Positions 37,063 to 44,500 of a stretch of DNA of 64,000 nucleotides are shown in pieces (positions within the stretch are counted from its first letter, which is position 1; every line of letters begins with the position of its first letter). The position numbers and the translations under genes were made by a program. The notes beneath the pieces were generated by a model. The model did not search any database and was not told where the DNA came from. It saw only the letters and a list, made by a program, of their open reading frames with translations. This DNA is from Streptomyces sp. YIM 121038 (lineage in GTDB: Bacteria > Actinomycetota > Actinomycetes > Streptomycetales > Streptomycetaceae), in the NCBI RefSeq assembly GCF_006088715.1, contig NZ_CP030771.1, forward strand, positions 5,537,501 to 5,601,500, given 5' to 3'.

Positions 37063-37272
37063 CTACTTCGCGTGGGAGACCGCGTAGATCATGACGAAGG
37101 CCACGATGTGGATGCCGAAGAGGAAGTACGCGAGGTACCACCACACCATGCGTTCGTTCTTCTTCTCCTCGGCCAGGCGGCGGGACTCCTGCTCGTAGCG
37201 GAGGCGGTCGAGGGGGTCCGTGGAGTCGGGGGAGCCGCCGGGGGTGCCGGGGTCGTCGGCGGCGTAGGTCAC
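37063..37272 (-). CDS. small single-pass membrane protein
   Basis: A 69-aa protein with a charged N-terminal half (Asp/Pro/Glu/Arg, including RLRYEQESRRLAEEKKNERM, a likely short coiled helix) and one C-terminal span (WWYLAYFLFGIHIVAFVMIY). Function is unknown. Its GTG start overlaps the stop of the SDR gene (GTGA), so the two are translationally coupled. Confidence 0.72.
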   Translation of the reverse strand: MTYAADDPGTPGGSPDSTDPLDRLRYEQESRRLAEEKKNERMVWWYLAYFLFGIHIVAFVMIYAVSHAK

Positions 37273-38057
37273 GGCTGTTCCCGGTGGACCTTCGTGTTGG
37301 AGGCCTGGGCGCGGGGGCGGACCACCAGCAGGTCGACGTTGACGTGCGGCGGGCGGGTGACCGCCCAGGTGATCGTGTCGGCGACGTCCTCGGCGGTCAG
37401 GGGCTCGGCCACGCCCGCGTAGACCTTCGCGGCCTTCTCCGCGTCGCCGCCGAAGCGGGTGAGGGCGAAGCCCTCGGTCCTGACCATGCCGGGGGCGATC
37501 TCGATGACGCGGACGGGGGTGCCGACGATCTCCAGGCGGAGGGTCTCGGCGAGGACGTGGGCGCCGTGCTTGGCGGCCACGTAGCCCGCGCCGCCCTCGT
37601 ACGTGGCGTGGCCCGCGGTGGAGGAGACGACGACCACCGTGCCGTCGCCGCTCGCGGTGAGGGCGGGCAGCAGGGCCTGGGTGACGTTCAGGGTGCCGAT
37701 GACGTTCGTCTCGTACATCTGCCGCCAGTCGGCCGGGTCGCCGGTGGCGACCGGGTCGGCGCCGAGCGCGCCGCCCGCGTTGTTCACCAGGACGGCGATC
37801 TTCTGGAAGGCCGTGGCGAAGGTGTCGACGGCCGCGCGGTCGGTGACGTCGAGGCCGTACGCCGTCGCGCTGTGGCCCGCCTCCGTCAGCTCCGCCGCGA
37901 GCGCCTCGACGCGGTCCTTGCGGCGGGCCGTCAGGACGACGCGGTATCCGGCCTCGGCGAGGCCGCGCGCCGTCGCGGCGCCGATGCCGCCGCTGGCGCC
38001 GGTGACGACGGCGATGCCGGGCTTGCGGGGGGTGTCGGCGTGCGGCGTGGACGGCAT
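37269..38057 (-). CDS. SDR-family NAD(P)-dependent oxidoreductase
   Basis: A 262-aa classical short-chain dehydrogenase. TGASGGIG (residues 19-26) binds the cofactor and TARRKDR suggests NADP preference. NNAG follows strand 4, and the catalytic set is Ser in VVSSTAG, Tyr-x-x-x-Lys in YVAAKHG. It resembles the YdfG/serine-3-dehydrogenase-like group acting on hydroxy acids or small alcohols; substrate is not known. It is the first gene of a two-gene unit with the small membrane protein. Confidence 0.9.
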   Translation of the reverse strand: MPSTPHADTPRKPGIAVVTGASGGIGAATARGLAEAGYRVVLTARRKDRVEALAAELTEAGHSATAYGLDVTDRAAVDTFATAFQKIAVLVNNAGGALGADPVATGDPADWRQMYETNVIGTLNVTQALLPALTASGDGTVVVVSSTAGHATYEGGAGYVAAKHGAHVLAETLRLEIVGTPVRVIEIAPGMVRTEGFALTRFGGDAEKAAKVYAGVAEPLTAEDVADTITWAVTRPPHVNVDLLVVRPRAQASNTKVHREQP

Positions 38058-38130
38058 GGGGGCTGCTCCCTCGGGTGCGGGGCTCGTACGGGCGTTCTCT
38101 CGCTCCGGCAGCCAGGATAGGCGGGGTGCC

Positions 38131-38466
38131 TCACTCGCCTCGCGGCGCGTACATGATCAGGGCCATGCCGGCGAGGCACACCAGGGCGCCGGTGACGTCC
38201 CACCGGTCGGGCCGGTAGCCGTCCGCGACCGCGCCCCAGGCGAGCGACCCGGCCACGAAGACGCCGCCGTACGCCGCCAGGATGCGGCCGAACTCGGCGT
38301 CGGGCTGGAGCGTCGCGACGAAGCCGTAGAGGCCGAGGGCGAGGACGCCCGCGCCGATCCACACCCAGCCCCGGTGCTCCCGCACGCCTTGCCAGACGAG
38401 CCAGGCACCGCCGATCTCGAAGAGGGCGGCGACGGCGAAGAGGGCGGCGGAGCGGGCGACGAGCAT
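38131..38466 (-). CDS. YnfA-family (UPF0060) membrane protein
   Basis: A 111-aa protein with four hydrophobic spans, starting [24 protein letters not shown] and containing [18 protein letters not shown] and the family ending [17 protein letters not shown]. YnfA is a small SMR-like inner-membrane protein, in some bacteria linked to drug efflux. ATG 38466 gives the family length. Confidence 0.9.
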   Translation of the reverse strand: MLVARSAALFAVAALFEIGGAWLVWQGVREHRGWVWIGAGVLALGLYGFVATLQPDAEFGRILAAYGGVFVAGSLAWGAVADGYRPDRWDVTGALVCLAGMALIMYAPRGE

Positions 38467-38581
38467 GGCGCCCAGGGTGTCACGGGCCGCGGCGGCGGCC
38501 GGTCCGCCGCCCTGGTCCCGGGCTCTGTGTCGGGCCACCGCCGTGGTTGCGCCGCTGTGCCGCCTCCGTGGGTGGGTTGCG

Positions 38582-38693
38582 CCGTCCGCCGTCCGCCGTC
38601 CGCCGTCCGCCGTCCGCCGTCGCCGTCCGCTGCCGTCGCCGTCGCCGTCGCCGTCCGTCGCCGTCGCCGTCCGCCGTCGCCGTCGCCGTCGTG
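38582..38693. repeat. GCCGTC/GTCCGCC microsatellite-like tandem array
   Basis: About 110 bp built of a 7-bp unit (ccgtccg, five times in a row at the start) passing into a 6-bp unit (gccgtc) with interspersed 7-bp units. It lies between the YnfA-like and acetyltransferase genes, outside coding sequence, and is likely to vary in copy number between strains. Confidence 0.85.
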
Positions 38694-38754
38694 GTCGTGC
38701 CGTCGTGGAGGCCGGTCCGCCGTGTCTGGGGCGTGCCGTTCCGCCCCCGGGGCG

Positions 38755-39306
38755 TCAGCCGGTCCGGGACTCCCGCGGTGCGCCGCCCGTCAGGTCCAGT
38801 GCCCAGTCGTTGCACCGGCTCCAGCGGCCCTTGGGGTACTCGAAGTCGCCCGCGCCCACGAGGGTGAAGCCCGCCTTGCGGCAGACCGCGTTGGACGGGG
38901 CGTTCGTCGCGGCGGGGAAGGCGTGCAGCGAGCCGTGGCGGCCGTCCGCGCGGGCGTCCTCGACGGCCAGGAGGGTGGCCCTCACGGCGAGGCCCCGGCC
39001 CTGGAACTCCGGCAGGACGCCCCAGCCCGTCTCCCAGATCGTCTGCCCGGCGTGGATCGCCTCCCAGTACCCGACGAGGCCCGCGGCCTCTTCCGCGTCC
39101 GCCGTCACGATCGTGAACATCCGGCCCGTGCCGCCCAGGTTCAGATATCTGTGGTGGCGGTCGCGGAGCTTCTCGTCGGGCTCGGGGCCGCCCAAGTGCT
39201 CCGTCATCGCGGGGGTGTTGTGCCGGACGAGCTGCGGGAAGTCACCCTCGCCGTACGGGACGAGGCGGACCGGCGGCGGCTGTGCCGTGGTGGGTGTGCG
39301 CTCCAT
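38755..39306 (-). CDS. GNAT-family N-acetyltransferase
   Basis: A 183-aa acetyl-CoA-dependent acetyltransferase. The core has WETGWGVLPEFQGRGLAVRA (strand 4 and pyrophosphate loop Q-x-x-G-x-G/A) and HAFPAATNAPSNAVCRKAGF, the RimJ/RimL-like NxxSxxxxxxxGF element. The target molecule is unknown. It starts 140 bp from the divergent precursor-peptide gene. Confidence 0.85.
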   Translation of the reverse strand: MERTPTTAQPPPVRLVPYGEGDFPQLVRHNTPAMTEHLGGPEPDEKLRDRHHRYLNLGGTGRMFTIVTADAEEAAGLVGYWEAIHAGQTIWETGWGVLPEFQGRGLAVRATLLAVEDARADGRHGSLHAFPAATNAPSNAVCRKAGFTLVGAGDFEYPKGRWSRCNDWALDLTGGAPRESRTG

Positions 39307-39446
39307 GTCCTCACGGTAGGGGGAGGGTCTGACAACGCCGCCCTGGCACGGGATGACCAGCGCCAGTCTTCCGCTGGCGTGCCATTGCAGCCACCATGGA
39401 AGCGGATTCTGAGTCGCGGAACCGTTACGTCAGGGGGAACCACGGT

Positions 39447-39665
39447 ATGGCGGAGTCTGCGAAGGACTTCTGTTCCGACTTGGTCGATCTGTCCGGGGTC
39501 TCCTTGGTCTCCTTGGCGGAGCTGCACACCGGTGACGATCCGGTGCTGCGGCGGGCACTGCACCGCGCCGCGCGCCGGGCGAGCGTGTTCGCCGGCACGC
39601 TGGACGAGCAGAACAGCGAGGAAATGACACTGCTGCGCGGGGACCGGCCGAGGCGCCGGAGGTGA
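39447..39665 (+). CDS. FxsA-like RiPP precursor peptide candidate (non-canonical C terminus)
   Basis: A 72-aa peptide. Residues 10-35 (SDLVDLSGVSLVSLAELH, then DDPVLRRALHRAA) match the leader pattern of FxSxx-COOH RiPP precursors, which carry D(L/V)SGLPLxxL and a VLxxALRR helix. The usual ending F-x-S-x-x is absent. Instead it reads ASVFAGTLDEQNSEEMTLLR and an Arg-rich tail, with FAGTL as a possible relic. ATG 39447, nine bases after aggggg, is chosen over ATG 39396. The stop overlaps the GTG of the HExxH enzyme gene (GTGA), a coupling expected for a substrate and its modifying enzyme. Confidence 0.68.
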   Translation: MAESAKDFCSDLVDLSGVSLVSLAELHTGDDPVLRRALHRAARRASVFAGTLDEQNSEEMTLLRGDRPRRRR

Positions 39666-41566
39666 CCGACGGGCGGTTGGACCTGTACCGGCTCCCCGAG
39701 GAGTCGTTGAGGTCAATCGCCGCAGGTGACGCCCGGGCTCCGGAGTTGCGGCTGCTGCGCTCCGCCCAGCGCAGTCACCTGCTGCTCGTGCTGAGGTCGC
39801 TGCTCGACCACAGTGGTGTGGCGCGGGCCCGGCCGCCCCGCGTCGGCGCGGTGGCGTCGGCGGAGTCGGCCTGGCGCCTGCTCGCCGCCGTGCAGCGCAG
39901 TGACCCGGGTGCGGTCGACGCGGTTCTCGCGGACCCCATGGTGATGGCCTGGGCCATGCGGCTGCTGCGGAGGCTGCGCGGCGTCGGGCGGGGTGCCGCT
40001 TCTTCGGCGGCGCCGCTGTGGGCGGATGTCGGCCAGTTGTACGCGCTGGCCGCGGCGGCGGCACTGCGTGCCGGGCGGGACGCCGTGGTGGGCGTGCCGG
40101 CCCACCGGGGCGTGGTGTGGGTGCCCGGCGCCGGGGTCGTGGGGCCGCTGTCGTCGCGCAGGTGGAGCGGGGCCGAGGTCCGGGTGGCCGCGCACGGCGC
40201 CGTCGTACGGGGGGAGGGCGGGGAGGTGCGGTTGCCCCGGGATCTGGGGGAGGCCGCGCCCGGGTGGCATCCGCTTCCGGTGCTGTGGGACGCGGCGCCC
40301 TGGTCCGGTGAGCCGGGGGCCGCGCTCCGCTTCGACACGGTGACGCCGTACCGCGACTTCGTGGTGTCCCCGCGGGCTCCGGCGCGGATGGCGGGGCGGC
40401 GGTCCGGGCTGTGGCGGGAGCGGGTCGCCGGTGCGTGCGCCCTGCTGGCCCGGGAGTCCCCGGCGGACGCGGTGCGCCTTGCGGCGCTGGTGCGGGTTCT
40501 GGTGCCCCGGGCCTTCGCCGCGTCCACGCGGGGCCAGGTGGCCAGTTCCTCCTCGCCAGACGCCTTCGGCGCGGTCACCCTTTCGCTGCCGTACGACGAG
40601 GCGCAGATGGCTGCAACGCTGGTGCACGAGACCCGCCATCAGCAGTTGAACGCGCTGCTCGGCCTCGTACCGCTGGTGCGGGAGCCGGACGGGGGCGGGC
40701 GGCGGCTGCACTACGCGCCCTGGCGCAGCGATCCTCGGCCGGTGCACGGCCTGTTGCACGGGGTGTTCGCGTTCGCGGGGGTGACGCGTTTCTGGCGGCT
40801 GCACCGGGACTTCGTCACGGGGGACGAGGCGCGGCGTGCCGACTTCGAGTTCGCCGTGTTCCGGGACCAGGTGCGGGAGGTCGCCGCCGTTCTGCTGTCC
40901 GGTGCGGAACTCACCGCGGCGGGGCGGATGTTCGTGGAGGAGATCGCGGCGGCGGCCGGGGGGTGGGCGAAGGAGGACGTCATGGCCGAGCCCGCGCGGC
41001 TGGCCGCGCACTACTGCGCGTTGCGGCGGGCCGTGTGGCGGGCGCGGCACCTGGAGTTCGACGGGGCGGCGGCGCGGCGGGCCGCCGCCGCGCGGGCGGC
41101 GGGCGAGGCGGCTCCGCCGCTGCCGGGGTCGTGGCTGCGGCCGCGTCCGGACGCGATCCGTACGGACACCTTCGGGCATGTGGTCCGGCTCTACCTGGGG
41201 GCGCCGGACGAGTTCGCCCGCCGCTGGCGGAAGGCCGACGCGGCGGGGGACGCGGTGATCGGCGCCGAGTGCGCGGCGGTGGCCGGGGACGCCGACGGTG
41301 CCGTGCGCCGTTACGCGGCGTGGGCCGCGGCCGATCCGGGTGACGTGGAGGCGTGGATCGGCGCGGTGCTCGCGGAACCGGCCCGCTCGGCGGCCGGGGA
41401 GCTGTTGCTCGGGCGCCCGGAGGCCGTGGCGGCGGTGCGTCGGGCGGTGGCGGCCGAAGGGGTGGAGCCGCCGGGCCCGTTGGAGCTCGCGGAGTGGCTG
41501 TGCGGCGCTGTCGCCGCGCCCGGCGGCGACAGCGGGTGGTGCGGCGACAGCGACTGGCGTGGCTAG
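39662..41566 (+). CDS. HExxH-motif peptide-modifying enzyme (alpha-KG-HExxH-type peptide beta-hydroxylase family)
   Basis: A 634-aa protein of the HEXXH-domain family found in FxSxx-COOH cassettes. The metal motif is AATLVHETRHQQLNALLGL (His322, Glu323, His326). Further histidines in PRPVHGLLHGVFAF (His362, His366) may give the third ligand. Members of this family have been shown to be iron/alpha-ketoglutarate beta-hydroxylases of ribosomal peptides rather than proteases. The substrate here is presumably the adjoining 72-aa peptide. The GTG start overlaps the peptide stop, and its own stop overlaps the convergent TPR gene stop by four bases (ctag). No TTA codon was seen. Confidence 0.82.
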   Translation: MTDGRLDLYRLPEESLRSIAAGDARAPELRLLRSAQRSHLLLVLRSLLDHSGVARARPPRVGAVASAESAWRLLAAVQRSDPGAVDAVLADPMVMAWAMRLLRRLRGVGRGAASSAAPLWADVGQLYALAAAAALRAGRDAVVGVPAHRGVVWVPGAGVVGPLSSRRWSGAEVRVAAHGAVVRGEGGEVRLPRDLGEAAPGWHPLPVLWDAAPWSGEPGAALRFDTVTPYRDFVVSPRAPARMAGRRSGLWRERVAGACALLARESPADAVRLAALVRVLVPRAFAASTRGQVASSSSPDAFGAVTLSLPYDEAQMAATLVHETRHQQLNALLGLVPLVREPDGGGRRLHYAPWRSDPRPVHGLLHGVFAFAGVTRFWRLHRDFVTGDEARRADFEFAVFRDQVREVAAVLLSGAELTAAGRMFVEEIAAAAGGWAKEDVMAEPARLAAHYCALRRAVWRARHLEFDGAAARRAAAARAAGEAAPPLPGSWLRPRPDAIRTDTFGHVVRLYLGAPDEFARRWRKADAAGDAVIGAECAAVAGDADGAVRRYAAWAAADPGDVEAWIGAVLAEPARSAAGELLLGRPEAVAAVRRAVAAEGVEPPGPLELAEWLCGAVAAPGGDSGWCGDSDWRG

Positions 41567-44500
41567 AGCGAGATCAGGTCGATGTCCGCGTTGGCCCTGA
41601 GCCCCTTCTCGGCGTCGCGGGTCGCGGGGTGGGACGGGCCCAGGATGGCCCGGTAGGTGGACAGCGCCTCTTCGAGGATCTGGCTGCTCTCCTCCGTCCG
41701 GCCCAGCGCCCTGAGGTCGTGGCTCAGGTTCAGCTGGACGGCGAGGTTCGCGGGGTGCCGTTCGCGCAGCCGGGCGGCCTCCTCGGCGACGGCCGCGTCG
41801 ATCTCGTAGGCCCGGTCGGGGCGGCCGAGTGCGAAGTGGTCGCTGGCCAGGTTCATCCGGGCGAGCAGGGTGCGCGGGTGCTCGGCCGAGAGCGTGCGGG
41901 TCAGCCCGTCGACGATCTCCTGGTCCAGGGCGAGGGCGCTGTCGTTCTCGCCGAGCAGGCGCAGGGTCACGGCGAGGTTCATGGCCATGGCGTGACTGTG
42001 CGGGTGTTCGCGTCCGTAGAGTCCGCGGTGCTCCTCCAGGGCCTGTTCGGTCAGCTGCCTGGCCTCTTGCAGCTTGCCGACCTGGCGCAGGTCGTTGGCG
42101 TGGCTGATGGCCATCTGCAGGTACTGGCGGCTGCGCTCCCCGAAGCGGTTGCGCACCAGGGAGATGTAGGGGGTGGAGAGTTCGTACGCGCCCTCGTGGT
42201 CGCCCTTCTTGCGGCGGGTCACGCACAGGTTGCGGACGACCTGGACGGTGAACCAGTGGTCTCCGCCGAGCTGTTCGCGCAGGTCCTCGGCGAGTTGTTC
42301 GTAGCCTTCGAGGGACTCCTCGTACCGGCCCACTTCCTGGAGGTCGAGCAGGTAGGCGTTGTACGTGGTCAGGGTGTAGAGGTGGTCCTCGCCGAGGACC
42401 TCCACGCGGCGTTGCCACGTGTCGTGGTCCAGTTCCCGTGCCTTCTCCGGTGAGCCCGCGAGGCGCAGGCTCACCGCGTAGTTGTGGGCGGTGAGGAGGG
42501 TGGCGGGGTCGTCGGGGCCGAATTCGGCGAGGCTCGTCTCGTAGACGCGCTGGTCGATCTCGCGGGCTTCGTAGAAGTTGCCGCGGATGCGGTGGTTGCC
42601 CGCCATGAAGCTCTGGGCCTGGAGGGTGTTCTCGTGGGCGTCGCCGAGGACCCTGCGGTAGCGGTCGACGAGTTCGGCCTGCATGTGGAAGGCGCGGTCG
42701 AGGTCGAGGTTCTGCTCGCGCACCGTCCCCGCGATCTGCTGATCGATGGCGAGGACTTCCTCGTGGTCCTCGCCGAGCCGGTCGTGCCAGATCTCGGACG
42801 CGCGTTCGCCCAGGTTGAGGGCGGCCGAGTAGTCCCCCCTGGCCCGCAGGAACCACACCTCGTTGAGGACGAGGCGGCGGGTCCAGCCCTCTTCGCATTC
42901 GACGGCGTTGGAGGCCCGCAGGTGGGTGAGGAGGGAGGAGTAGCGCGGCCAGAAGGTGGCGCGCTGGGGGTTCCTGGGGTCGGCGTTGGAGAGGAGCTGG
43001 TGGGCGGCGTGCCGCATCTGGGCCCGCTCCTGGGGGTTCATCTGCTCGACGAGGACGCGCTGGACCAGGCGGTGCAGCTGGACGGTCGACTGGCGGTGGT
43101 CGATGCGGGCGAGGGCGTAGCGGCCGATCTCGCGGACGGCGCGGCCGAGTTTGACGGGGTCGTCGAGCGCGGCCTGGAGTTCCTGGGGCACGGAGATGCC
43201 GCGGACGGCGGAGAAGAGGTCCCAGGAGATGGGTTCGGGGGCGAAGAAGGCGCAGACCTGGAGGAGTTGGAGGGCGTCGGGGCGGTCCTCGCGGAGGCGT
43301 TCCAGGGACACGTTCCAGGCGGCCGCGACCGGCATCTCGTAGTCGGGCGGCGGGTCGGACTGGAGGAGTTCGGCCCATTTGCGTTCGAAGAGTTCCAGGT
43401 ACTGCTGGACGGGCATGCCCGTCTCGGCCAGCCAGACGGAGGCCTGTTCGACGGCCAGGGGGAGGTCGCCGAGGGAGGCGGCGAGGTGGTTGACGGCCTC
43501 GTCGGGGAGTTCGGGGCTGCGGCGGCGCAGCAGCGAGACGCTCTCCTCGCGGGCGAACACGTCGACCTCTAGGGAGCTCGCGGTGCTGGACCACTGGACG
43601 TTGCGGGAGGTGACGAGGATCCGTCCGGGGCCGTCACTGGGGAAGTACTTGCGTACTTCTTTGGGGTCTTCGGCGTTGTCGAACACCAGCAGCCAATCGC
43701 TGTAGGGCTCGCCCCTGCGCAGCGCGTCGAGGACGGCCGGTACCGCGGAGATCTCGGAGCCGGCCTGGAGCCCCATCTGTTCGCCCAGTTCGATGAGGGA
43801 CTGGACGATCTGGTTCTCCTGTTCGGAGGCCACCCACCAGATGAGCCGGTAGTCGCGGCTGTGCCGGTACACGTATTCGACGGCGATCTGTGACTTCCCG
43901 ACGCCGCCCATGCCGTGCAGTGCCTCGGGGAGCACCGCGGTGACTCCGGTGCCGAGGCGGTCCTGCAGCTGTTCGAGCAGGGCTTGGCGGCCGGTGAAGT
44001 TCCTGTTCCGCTGCGGTACGTTCCCCCAGATTCGGGGCGGGTCGTGCGGGCCGCGCGGGCCCGGGGCAACCGGCAGACCGGCAGACACGGCGGGGCCTCC
44101 AGAAAGGGAGCGAGGGGGAGCTGAGGGGGAGGGGGGCGGGGTGGTTGCGGAGGGGCTGGGAGCAGTGGGGGGTGGGGCGGTGGGGGACGCGGCCCGGGAT
44201 GGGGGCGGCGCCGAAAAGCCCTCGCGGTCCGGGGTGTTCGCCGGGGCTTGCGGCCGGTACCGTATCGCAGTTTGATGGCTCTTTTTCAAGTTTGACCCGC
44301 TATCAGCCTTTGAGTACTGTAATGAATGCTTATGTCCTGATGTAAAGGCTTCGTCTTGAGTCAGGGCGCGCGGGCCTGCCGCATGGCTTTGCAACAGCCT
44401 TCCCAGGTGATTGGCGCGGGCGAGATAAGGCCCCGAAAGGGCGCAGAGCGCGGTGTAGAGATGGGTCACGAAAGGGCGCGTCTGGTCCGTGATCGGCGGG

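Noticed and set aside
38582..38693. CRISPR array
   Set aside because: Units are 6-7 bp with no spacers and no cas genes; it is a simple tandem repeat.
39713..43594. Minus-strand open frame of 1293 codons
   Set aside because: Overlaps the HExxH gene antisense and the TPR gene in another frame; it is Arg/Pro-rich shadow sequence.
44262..44360. Splitting the vWA/STAND/TPR gene into two genes at the low-GC island
   Set aside because: The frame is open through the island with no stop, and no clear ribosome-binding site and start were found for a separate downstream gene. Kept as one gene with a finding instead.
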